Positions 39,720 to 51,200 of a DNA stretch of 64,000 nucleotides are shown one piece after another. The stretch's first letter is position 1. Each line of letters opens with the position of its first letter. Made by a program: the position numbers and the translations under genes. The stretch is taken from positions 41,880,189 to 41,944,188 of the forward strand of contig CM059572.1 of assembly GCA_030386875.1 (NCBI GenBank), given 5' to 3'. The stretch is from Morinoia aosen (Eukaryota > Arthropoda > Malacostraca > Amphipoda > Talitridae). The notes below the pieces were generated by a model, which had not been told where the DNA came from, made no database searches, and saw only the letters and a program-made list of their open reading frames with translations.

Positions 39720-42275
39720 TCATGAAGCAGCTGGCCTCTGTTGCAGCATTGAAGGTAGAAGATGGCCCAACGTTTCGACGTGAAAGTGAATTAGTCTTCT
39801 GCATACCTCAAAAGCTCTTGGATCGGCGTGGTGGTTGCTACGATCGTGCTGACGATTCGGTAGCAACGTCCAGCGGTCTGGGGAAGGTGTGTTATCCCTC
39901 ATGTAATTCCAAACGTCTTGTAGAACAGCAACAACTTCGTGAGGAGCAAGATGGCGAACCATTTGAGGCAGTACGTGCATGTTTTTTGGAAGAAACTGAC
40001 CAATAACTGCGATCTCCAGCAATCTCTCCGTGGCCCGCAACGGTTTTGGAGACTCCAAGCTTTTGGAGAGGGCTGATGTAGACCACAAAGCGATGTAAGA
40101 AGCAGTCAGAGCTCGTACAAGAACCGAACAATAGCAAAGGGCTGGTCGGTTACTAGCCACGAATTCAAGGAGCTCCCATGCTATTGGGAAATCCTCAAAC
40201 GTCTTTTTGATGGTCAAATCACGTTCGATAGTAAACTTTATATTTTCATCTGGCCACGGAAATCCGTTGTACATTATGTCTGGAGATATTATTTCCACCA
40301 GCAACAGAGCAACAGTCAGTGGGGCATGGTCATGGTGCTTTGACGCACTACACAAAATGTTGAGTAACAGCTGGCAATTCAGAGTTACAGTCTCAGGAGG
40401 CAAACTTCTCGTTTTAGCCTTAGTATTTGACGAATTTCCATTGATAGTTCCAGCATGGAAGATCGTAGTATGCGAGAGTGGGAGCTTTACCCAAGAATCA
40501 AACGTGTAATTGGCTTGGAGTAGTTGCTTAGACTCTGACGCATTGGATTTTTTAATTTCAAGTGACGAAGAAGAAGATGCAGAGGCACCAAAAATGTGTG
40601 CCCATTCCGGCCTAAAGACTGCCTCTACAATGAGACGAGTGATGAGGCCGTGGCCGCAAGAACTGCTTGAGAGCTGACTCAGAAGTCTTCCACAATAACC
40701 AGCGCAAGCCACCTTCTTGGACACATCCTGCAAGGCCAGCGTGGCCATCAGGTAACAGGTGATGGCATTGGCAAGACATGAGGTGTTGCGCAGGGAGATA
40801 GGCTGACTCAATGTTACCTTGGATAAAAGCTTGATAACTGAATCGCCAACTTCGGGAACGTTGATGAACTGGGCAAGTTGAGGAAGCAAAGACATGACAG
40901 CATCACTCAACGGGCTTTTCAGTGTGTGGGCAGATGACAACATATGAACATTAGCAAGAGCATTCAATAAACTTGGGCCTGATTTGGCAAGCACGATGGC
41001 AAGAGGTCGTTCGAGAGGATTGCAGCCAGCTTGAGGCTCTCTAATTAGGGCCAAAGTCAATCGGGCCACAATGTGCAGTAGTTCAGGGCTGGGAGGGAAA
41101 GTGTGTAACAAATAGGGCCAAAGCACTCCTTCGCTTGGTTGCTGCTGCTGGCTGCAACTCATAACCACGAGTTGGGTGACAGCTCTAACGACCACCGGGG
41201 CTCCGCACTGAAGCGCCCACTGTAGCACATTGGCCAATGGAAGGGTAGCTCCAGATGCAGGCTGTGCCAAGGAAACGAGGAGAGAAACCCGTGGTTTGTT
41301 CGTTCCTTGTCGAGTGTAAGCCAAAGAGCAAAGTTTGCTCAACAAACTGTGAAGCAACGTCGCGAGACTCGTTTTAACCACAGGCAATAAATGGATGTTC
41401 TGAGGTGTATCATGAGGTGTGTTGTGAATGGGAACCAACCCATGCAACAACGTGAGTAACAGAGACGGGCCTGCGCAATCTAGAAGTAACTGAACACAAA
41501 TTTGTTGCAAGTCCGCCCAGGAGCAAAAAAATGTAGGCACCCAAGTGGCTATTTGGCCTGCAAGCTTATTCAAAGTGCTGGGAGCAAGTAGAGAGGGTAG
41601 AGCAGAAGTCAGAGTGTCCAGCAATGGCCCTGACCTTGTAAGAATCAGTAAGAGTTGGGGACCAGCACCAGGCCAGCACTGGCCTTGAACCGTTTTCTCA
41701 AGCAAAATAGTGAGTGCCTGGCCCACAGCACTACTGTGCTGCAGAGCAAGGTGAGTCAGAATGGCAGTAGTTCTGTCCAAAGGCTCGGGGTCCAGCGACA
41801 CTTGCACAGACGGATCGAGGAGATATGAGAGCACAGGAGCAGGGTGAGAAGCTCCTATATGAGCCACCAACCAGTCAAGCACAGGAGTGTGAGCACTAGC
41901 AGTATTGAGAACATGCGCTACTGTGCCTTGAGGTTCTCGAGAGACACACAGAGCTACAAGCCCAACAACGGCACGAACAACGCTACAGCTCATCCACATG
42001 CCTACAATTTCTTCAATGATGCCGTTCATTCGACCATACTCCACAGCCCACAAAGAGAGCAGCTCCACTCCCCACCCGCAAATGAGCTCACACCACAGTC
42101 CTCCACCGCCTTCATTGCAAGCCGGATCTTCTGACTCCACCAAGCCCCTCAACACGATCTCCACCTCAATGACCAACTCGGCGTGCGTGCCTGAAGACGA
42201 CCCAGGCGGTGCCCCTTCATTTCCGTTGTTTGCTGATGATGTGCTAGGACGAGTTGCACCTCTCTTATGAATGGC
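39720..42275 (-). CDS. INTS5: INTS5 exon 3 (main coding exon and stop)
   Basis: A 2556-base exon with acceptor TTTTCAG before 42275, open to TGA at 39722-39720. It starts AIHKRGATRP, followed by a low-complexity G/S/N stretch and then helical repeats to the C-terminus. Serine runs near 40565-40590 are the only other low-complexity part. Confidence 0.92.
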   Translation of the reverse strand, partial: AIHKRGATRPSTSSANNGNEGAPPGSSSGTHAELVIEVEIVLRGLVESEDPACNEGGGGLWCELICGWGVELLSLWAVEYGRMNGIIEEIVGMWMSCSVVRAVVGLVALCVSREPQGTVAHVLNTASAHTPVLDWLVAHIGASHPAPVLSYLLDPSVQVSLDPEPLDRTTAILTHLALQHSSAVGQALTILLEKTVQGQCWPGAGPQLLLILTRSGPLLDTLTSALPSLLAPSTLNKLAGQIATWVPTFFCSWADLQQICVQLLLDCAGPSLLLTLLHGLVPIHNTPHDTPQNIHLLPVVKTSLATLLHSLLSKLCSLAYTRQGTNKPRVSLLVSLAQPASGATLPLANVLQWALQCGAPVVVRAVTQLVVMSCSQQQQPSEGVLWPYLLHTFPPSPELLHIVARLTLALIREPQAGCNPLERPLAIVLAKSGPSLLNALANVHMLSSAHTLKSPLSDAVMSLLPQLAQFINVPEVGDSVIKLLSKVTLSQPISLRNTSCLANAITCYLMATLALQDVSKKVACAGYCGRLLSQLSSSSCGHGLITRLIVEAVFRPEWAHIFGASASSSSSLEIKKSNASESKQLLQANYTFDSWVKLPLSHTTIFHAGTINGNSSNTKAKTRSLPPETVTLNCQLLLNILCSASKHHDHAPLTVALLLVEIISPDIMYNGFPWPDENIKFTIERDLTIKKTFEDFPIAWELLEFVASNRPALCYCSVLVRALTASYIALWSTSALSKSLESPKPLRATERLLEIAVIGQFLPKNMHVLPQMVRHLAPHEVVAVLQDVWNYMRDNTPSPDRWTLLPNRQHDRSNHHADPRAFEVCRRLIHFHVETLGHLLPSMLQQRPAAS

Positions 42276-45200
42276 CTGAAAAGTAATAGAGTTTCAACTA
42301 ATTGCTTCAATTTAAAAAGAAATATACTATTGCTATGTCCTATTACATAAAAATGATGACCAAAAACGAGTCAGGTAATCTGTGAAAGAAGATAGCATAT
42401 TACACAAAAATTGGAATTAAAAAATCAAGTGAGTGACGTTCGTGCCACTACAAATTCTAAAATAGAGAAACACAAACATTCAAACATATTGATCACACCG
42501 GCAGTACCCTCTAAAATTATTAGAAAATTTCATCTGAGTATTAAGTTTTTTAGTGCTTCTAGTCATTTACAAATTCTGATAAGGATTTTATTCCAAATGC
42601 TAGGAAAACCTGTGATGGTTAATAATTACCAAATATGAAAATAAGTACATAATTTGTAAAAATAAGTAGAGATTATTCTACTGTGCAAGAATAATCAATG
42701 AAAATGAAGAAAATGATCTCACTAAGGCCCAGATAGTAATAAATGAAAATTTAAAAGTTTCAGCTACTTGAAGAAGACATTTTACTGGTAAATATTGACA
42801 CATGTAAAACATCAAAACTGCAACAATATATTTTCACTTCATTTGGGGTTATCTCTGTGAATAAATTGAAAACCAACTCTTGCCAGCCATATTAGCCACC
42901 AAAGAGAGCTGAATATGTAATTAAACTTTTAGAAATCTGATACAGTGTCCTTCATCTAGTTTTCCTGCGTGACAAGAGTGGTACATTCATAGATAAAGTT
43001 ACACAGCAACCAAACTGAAAAAAAAATTTTTGTCTACAGGCCAGCTTTTAGTCATCTTGTCACGATACTATGCTGTTGTTAAGCACGTAGCGTTGGAGGA
43101 ATTGAAACCCCCGACAGTAAGAAACAGAAAAATAAAGATATGAAATACACAGTCTGAGAGTTGGACAGAAAGGTAGGAAATTAACAGTGTTTACTTGGTG
43201 TGTACTCCGCGAATACCGAGTTGACAAGCATGGGGAGAATAACAAACATTGAAAGATTAAAACACATTTATTTTTAAGATGAACACGTGGATATGGGCAC
43301 AGGGAAATATATGTCGCCACAATAATTGCACACCAATGCCCTCAGGCAAGATGCTCCTTATTAGCGACATGGCACTTCAAAGATGCAATGCTCCCAAGAA
43401 TATCTATTATCAATGTTCAAGAGCTGACAACGATTCACAAAAATGCAAAAAAATCATGGCAATCCCTACGCACCACGAAGCACAGAACAATGCCAACAAA
43501 CATGCCGGTCATCCTTGACTCACAACAAGGTACCCAAAAAAAATCGTGAAAACATTGTGTCATATTGAGTTAACACTAGACACAAACTTCGTTACACAGC
43601 GCGCTAATTTGAATGCACGATTCAGTGTGCTATTTTTGATTTCCAATTTTACACTTTAAAGCACTGTTTCAACGATCTCTATAAGACGAAATTTCAACTT
43701 TTCTGTGATGCGCGATCGCTGAGTGTTCGGTGCCGACTTCTACCAATTTCTCGATAGAGTTCTCAACAGAGTTCTCAGAGTTCCAGCGCGGCGGCGGGAG
43801 ACTCATGTTCCGTCGGGTAGGCGCTGCTGCCTTTCATTCTTTGCACGTCTGAGTCTTGGTAGCGTTGAAGGGCTGGATAACTGTAGATCTCTTCTTGTTT
43901 CCCTCCGCATTGATGGTGAACGGGTGACTCCAAATTTTGATGCTGCGGCTATTCGTACACCTATGATTGACATAGAGATCCCCCATGGATTTCCTCTTCA
44001 CGTTGAATAGTTGATGTGCTCAGGCCGTAATTCTTCGAGCAGGTATTCGTTGCCGGTTAACGCTTCGACGATACGCCCGCAGTTTCCTTGAACTTCCGTA
44101 GAGATTATCAGCATGTATTTCGAGCAGGTGCTTGACGCTTCGACGATACGCCCGCAGTCTCCTTGAGATTCCGTAGAGATTATCAGTATGTATTTCGAGC
44201 AGGTGCTTGGTGCCCAATCTTGTCGTTCTTGAAGAAGTTAAACATCGGAATCGATTTTCCCAATGGAGTTTTTAATTTTTGAATTGTAACAATGACCGGG
44301 AAGCCCCGGCATTGCCGGCTTGCCAATGTGGCACTCACTTTTGTGCGTCTCTCTTGTTACGAGTCGGAGAGAAAATAACCTCTCTAATTTTCATGTCCCC
44401 TCCTTTTATGTGTCGCCTCCTTCTTTCCGGAAGGTTCTCGACTCTTCCAAGCTACAGAGAAAGTCACTCAATTTTGATTGGTTGGCGCTTGCTGGTTGTG
44501 AAGTTTCAATCTCTGATTGGTTCTCGCTCGACACCCCAAACACGTGATCCCTTAAGAGGGCACACAATTGGTGTAGCTGGTGCCGCTCTTTGCTAAGCCT
44601 TACTCCTTCTTCTTTCAAATCTGCCCTCGCTTCCCAGCTCAGCCACTAACGCCTACCTCTGTGCGTGAGTGTGTCGATGTGTGTGTGTGTGTGTGTGTGT
44701 GACTGCGTGTGTTTTGTATCTGCCCCTCGTCTGTGCTGGCTGCGCAGCACCGGCGCTTGTCTTAACGGGCTGAAATTCCAATACCTAAGAAAACACAAGT
44801 GTATTTCCCCAAAGTTAAATATTTCCCGGAGTAAAGTATTTCCCAAATTTGTTTCCGAAAGTATTTCCCCACAATCTCTAAAAAAGCAGTGCTTGGTTAA
44901 AGTTGGGAAAATGCTCAAAGTGCATTTTGTCTGTTCTGATGTAAAGATGAGAATTTCTATAAAAATAAAAAACGGTATAAAATTTCTATGGAAAGAATTT
45001 AGTAATCACTCCAATCACTTTCAGAAAAAAAAACAAGCTCAATGAATCACAAATATATTGAAAGATATCTCATCACAATGGTTGGAAGAGCTTTGGCACT
45101 TGCTGAGTTAAACGATAGCAACATGAGTGTCTGAAAATAATAGAAACATGAGCTATTTGAAAACCACTTTAAAACACAGCTGAATAAAAGTACCATACAG

Positions 45201-48200
45201 CAGCTAACTATTTTCCATTGTGAATATCAAAATACCCCTGTCAAGGGAAAAACAATGGAGAGAAACTTTTAAAATTATGAAAGTGTTTCAATAAATAGCT
45301 ATGGCTTAGACAGCTAGACAACTGAGAAGTTGAAACTCTAGGGGAAATTTCCAACACCATGTTAATTTTGGTGACATTATTCTCCATCTTCAAAATATAG
45401 CATTCCTTACTTCTCCAGACCTTATAGCATTCCTTTCTTCTCAAGGATCTGGACCAGACGACAAAAATCTTACAGTGAAATTTTCAACCCAACCCCTTCA
45501 CATGATTAAGAACACAACATCATTGCTAAATTCTACAGCATAACTATAGAAATAATGTTTAAAATGCAGAACAGCTCTGCTAAATGACAATACACATATA
45601 TATCATACAGCTACATGGTAGTAATGCTAATGCTAGTATGAATCATCAGGAACATTACATTATGATATTATGCTAGTAGTATTTCCATTTATCTATAGCA
45701 TTGAAGTACACTTTTTTTTCAGTAACTCTAGCGTTTTTTTCTCTCATTAATTCCTAAAGTGACCTATGTCACATTTGCATCATGGTAAATGGTAATGCAA
45801 AACATCAAATATAGGTACTAAGCATGCTTCCATAGACAGTAAAATTATTTAAAAAATGCTAAACTTTTCAGAAAATCGGTATAATCATGAATATCGCATT
45901 GAATTTCAACAAAAATAACCTCTAAAAACACTATCATCAGTAACTCCAAATACGTTTTACAAATCAACGTCATTCAAAATGGTTAATGAATATGCCAGTT
46001 GCACTGAACTCGGTATATTGTGCATTTCTAACCTAAAAAAGATAAGCTACCAGTGACATAAAACCCTCACTTACCTAAACATCCACACGCTTAACACTTT
46101 GAATGTGACGTGCACCACCGGTGGTACACGGACGTAATTTTCACAATGCTGCTGACCGACCAGTAGTCGCAAATTTAATTTTCATAAATACTTAATCAAA
46201 GCTAAATGAAGGAACAATCCAGTATTTTCAAAATAGTTAACTACAATTGGCTTTAAATTTCAGTTTGGCATTGAAATTAATATTTAGTAGTTGCAGTCAA
46301 AGTGCTAAACAACAATCCACATACCTATAATTCTATACAAAATCAAAGGATTAAGAATATACAACAAAAAATTACCTGTTGGGTCACGAAACAAAATGTA
46401 TTAAAAAATTCCCTTGATAAACTAAAAAAACAGCTTTTGAACAAAACTGGGAAGCAGCAATACCTGTTTGCCAAGGAGGTACCCCAGGTATGAAAGTACT
46501 GCAGGCCGAGCAGCAGGCAGAGTTTGCAGCAGCTGCAGGGCACTCAATGCAGTACTTAGCTCCTCTGGAGTTAAGTTCGGAGATGGATTTGCTCCTGGGA
46601 ACAGAAAAAATGTCAATAACAGAATCAATTATGATATTCTTAATTAAAGAACCTATGAGAGATTTTGAAAATTTCTTCAATTTTAATCCATAGAGAAATT
46701 AAAATTTTTAGAGAAATTTCAATGGAAATTTTGCACTGGGCTTCATCAGAAAATATTCAAATCACAATGAAAATTGGCATAAAAGATCAAAAAGTGTTTG
46801 ATTGGAAAAATGAAGTAAAGTGTTTTCTTAAATGAGCTTCTCAATGTGATAGCTCATATTTTAGCTGATTTACATATGGACTAGAATAGACATGAAAATA
46901 TTTCCATACAATAGGAGAAAAATATTCTAATGTTTCTTAGAGTAAAAGGCAACACATTATGGTCTAAGTCAATTCTTTACATTTTTCAAAAAATTTAAAA
47001 ACTTATTAGAGCAGAAAAGCCGGTTTTTTGAAACAACTTCTTCTAGCCTAACCAAACTGACCATAAATAACCACACTATCGGAGTCAACGTGTTAAGGGC
47101 AAAAACCAAAACACTTCATCCTTTGAAAAAACAATAGGGTCAACATTAAACAAAACTAAAAACTGATAATTTCAATTCTAAGTTCTGCTGTAGTTTTTAT
47201 CATATTGTGAACCTGTATTTAGCTTTAAAGGTATGGTAGTTTTCTTGGAATTATTATAAAACAAACATCTCTCAATATGCATAATATATGGAAATATCTA
47301 TTCTATACTGTTTTAATTTTTCATATATCTTGTAGCTGATGATGGGTCAATGTCAAAAGTATTAATTATAGTAAAGATAACATACAATTTTTTTCTATAA
47401 TGTGGATTGCTTTGTTTTTAGCCCTTTACTTCATAGTGAAGACATTAGTCTTTATAATTTATCTCAAATAATTATACTATAGCAATATTAAAGAAGATTA
47501 ATAATCCTGAGATCAAACAATTTAGAATTTAAAGTTTTATGATAGAAAAGTTGTCTAAATGCAATCATCAAATAAAAAAGGAAAGTAACGTCTACCATGA
47601 TGATAATGATACCTAAAAGGAAACATGAAACTAAACAGTCTCCATGATTGAAAGGAGCACAAAATTGAAAAAAATTTTGCTTCAAAATTAAAGCCAGTTT
47701 TAATAAAAGCATTTCATATGATCAACAGAAAAAACTACCCAATAAAAATAAGAGAAGTGGCTTAAGGACACCGTCTAGGTAAAAAAAAAAGTCCCGTTAT
47801 TTATAGATGGATTTCTTTGAAATTTTCACAGTAGGTGTGAAATGATGCAAATAACATTTGTTATTTCGACAAAATTTTTGTATCTGCACTGGATTTTTTT
47901 TTATTTTCGAAAAATATGATAAAATAGGGTTTTTTAAAATCCTACTTCTACAATTTTGAAGTTACAGAACCAGTATTTCGTTTTTAGATTGCTTAGATGT
48001 CTATATAACCACTCGCAATAGGGAATTTCGATAACTTTTTTTGTGGATTTTAGGAATTAAAATAAAAATTTATTTTTTTTTCATTTTTTTTCATGTCGTG
48101 TAATTTTCAAAATAATAAATTTATCAAAAAATGCTTTGGCGCGAGGATACACCTTGCTGAGCCCTATCGAATGGTATATAAACCATTCTCCTAGCTCTAA

Positions 48201-51200
48201 AATTGTGGAAGAAGTAGCATTTGAGAAACCAATTATCAAGTTTCCAGAAAAACGTGTTTTTTCACAAAAAAAAATTTTTCTTTTTATCTTTTGAACTACA
48301 GGATTTTCTATAATGAACTCTTGAGCGTTTGTAGCTCTTTTCAAGTTCTTTTGATTGATACAATTTACATTGCTGTAGCTCTGTAACTCTGGGAAAAAAT
48401 ATACAACAAAAGAGAATAGGTGTCATTCTTGAAAGCAACCAATTTTTTTAATTTCATTTTTTTTGGACCAAAATACATTTTTTGTCAAGTCAACTCCTTT
48501 GTTTTATAGCTCTTTTCAAGCCCTTTGGATTGGTATGCTCGCAATAGCTGTAGCTATGATACTGCAGCTGTCATTGAGCTATGAATGAAAGCTGCGGTAT
48601 CATAGATACGGCAGAACAGCTAAATTCTGAAATTGTCAAAAATTATAAAAAAATATTTACTCAGCATTAGAATGTTTCGTTTGAATAATGGAAGCACTTT
48701 GAGTAGCCCATTAACGAACTATAATGCCATTTCCGCAGAGAAACACGCTCAATTGACCCCCAATAATGAGGGGGGGAGGGTTCAAGGTCACTCAACCCCC
48801 ATCGCTTTCCCCCCCTCTGGTGGGCGCACTATTCGGAGTAGACGTAAACGGAAAGAACCAATATGGAAGCGCAAGAAAATCCTCTATAAGATGCATATAT
48901 ATAAACAGATAATCAACACATATCCCGATTTCTATCAAGACGGTCTCCTGCTTCATTATCATAGATATGGCAGAACAGCTAAATTCTGAAATTGTCAAAA
49001 TTTTACAAAAAATATTTATTCAGCGTTAGAATGTTTCGTTTGAATAATGAAAGCACTTTGAGTAGCCCATGAACAAACTATATTGCCATTTCCGCAGAGA
49101 AACACGCTCAATTGACCCCCAATAATGAGGGGGGTGAGGGGTCAAGGTCACGCCACCCCCATCGCTTTCCCCCCCTCCGGTGGGCGCATTATTCGGAGTA
49201 GACGTAAACGGAAAGTACCAATGGAAGCGCAAGAAAATCCTCTATAAGATGCATATAAAAGCAGAAAATCAACACAACTCCTGATTTCTACCTAGACGGT
49301 GTCCTTAAAGAAGATCCCAGAAGTTACAGGTTTCCTTGATGTCCAGTAGGTGCTAACACTATAGTATATTTCCTATAGTATATAGGAAACCAACAAACAC
49401 AGGCAGGTACTTAGACTATTTCAGTTATCATCCCTTATCACAGAGGAGGAGTGTAGCGAAATCCCTTTATCAGAGAGCAGTTAATATTTGTAGTGAGCAA
49501 AATTTGAAGCAAGAACTTTCAACAGTGGATTAATTATTGAAATAGAATAATTTTCCTCCGGAACTACGTAATAGCAACCGACTAATGATTGGTGGAAATA
49601 ATCAAAACCTCCCCATACTTCGATAAAGCAACAAAAATTCCTAACGCCCCCTGAAATATGTAAGCGTCCCGTATATTAAAGGTTGTTCTGAAAGAGTCCA
49701 GCGAATCTTAAAACCATTCAATGTTAAATTGGCTTTCAAATCTTTGAATACAATAAAAAAACAGCCTAATCAGACGTAAAGATAAACGATAGAATTTTGA
49801 AAAAAGTAATCTTATATATAAATTATAATGTAAAAATTGTGAAGCATGTTACATTGGGGAAACGGGTAGAAATCTTTAACAACAAACTGATGAGCATGCG
49901 AAGAATGTGCAGAGGAAGAATAGGTTATCCCTCGTCTATTAGCATTCCGAAGAAGATAACCATTCTTTTGATTTTTAAAATGTATGTATATTATAAAATG
50001 TTAAAAATTAATACGCTCGAAAAATTGTCGAAGCAATGTACAGTGTTTAGGAACCTAACAAAATTAATCGTCATCTTGATGTCCCCCCGCAGTTTCTTCC
50101 TATGCTCATCAGTCGCCCTTGATCAATGATTTTTGGCTTGCATGTAAAAAATTTAAAAAAATGTTTTGTATACCAGATACCCGCGGATACCATAAGAGGT
50201 TTGTTTAAAAATACATCGTTCCCCTGATGACGGCTAGAGCTAATCTAGCCGAAAGCTTGGGTCAAAAAATCAAATTTGTCTTTGCTGATCCCAAAATTTT
50301 GAAAAAATGGAAACTTCACTACCAAGACGTCCCTTATTTTAACAATTGACTATAGTATATATATTGCCACAGATATGACAAAGTCAGGGTATTAACAAAG
50401 TTGATTTTTCACTATTTACATTGCCTTTTCAATTTTCTGATAGGAGGCAATTGATTCAATACAATCTTTTTACCTCATTTTATTCTTCATTTACTATTAT
50501 TATTTAAGCTAACCTCAACTAACAAAAAGCTAACCTCATTTCATGTGTTATTATTAAGTACATTAAAAAATTAATAAAAACATTAATATACTGCATAAGA
50601 ACACTAAAAGAGCAGTCAATTTTATTCAGAAGGCATAGTATAAAAGTTAAGCACATGGCTGGAATATTTTTAACTAACTTAATTTATCCTATATAAAATT
50701 AAGTAAATTTGAATTCTTTGTACCACTGCTTTTGCTGTACTAAGTAAGCTTTTGAAAATTGCCACAAAAATCATTTACTGAGTTGAGCAAAATTTTCTAG
50801 AATTATATTTAGGTATACTATCTTTTAGACATGCATTATAAAACTTGCAAAAGCAAATTGTTGTTCAAAAGATTTAAACCATGCATATGATACAAAAATA
50901 TTTTCAAAGTTATAGCAATTGGGCTAGAAAAATTTTGGACCCAAGCCTTTCATATATGGAGTGCCTATTGAGAGTCAAAAATTTTACTTGGAATAAAATA
51001 AGGTGCCGCTTCATTAGCAAAATAAACACAAACTTTAATGCACAGTACATACATGGCAGTGCATTAGATACTTTGTTAATATGAATGTTCTTCAGCATGA
51101 AAACTGATAACTGTATCGTTGATGCACAGGTGCATAAGCCAGATAATTGTCAGATGCCACAGTACTTGGAGTGGAACCCACGAATTTGCCACATATTTTA

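Larger units (their letters stand above)
43600..44760. promoter_or_regulatory. CpG-richer, promoter-like island inside INTS5 intron 2
   Basis: About 1 kb with many CG words (GCGCGGCGGCGGGAG near 43786, GATACGCCCGCAG twice), unlike the flanks. GATTGG occurs at 44476 and 44515 and CACGTG at 44541. This could be an internal promoter, the first exon of an unrecognised transcript, or the 5' region of a DNA transposon like the one at 26.5-27.7 kb. No coding sequence is recognised, though 43723-44010 (+) is open. Confidence 0.4.
42276..46463 (-). other. INTS5 intron 2
   Basis: AT-rich except for a GC/CpG-richer stretch at about 43600-44760. Apart from that island, a tandem repeat and a TG run, I see no gene. 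The open frames at 43279-43518 and 44665-45045 have no recognisable content. Confidence 0.6.

Noticed and set aside
43723-44010. Open + strand frame of 95 codons in the GC-richer island
   Set aside because: No recognisable domain, no splice context, and GC-rich DNA gives open frames by chance. Kept only as part of the island.
46089-47098. TTAACACTTTGAATG and (inverted) TTAACACGTTGACTCC as ends of one piggyBac-like element
   Set aside because: The interval contains INTS5 exon 2 and the inner parts of the ends do not match, so they more likely belong to two separate old elements.
49797-50129. Open + strand frame of 110 codons as a gene
   Set aside because: It is a frame-shifted shadow of the Penelope-like GIY-YIG remnant in another frame.
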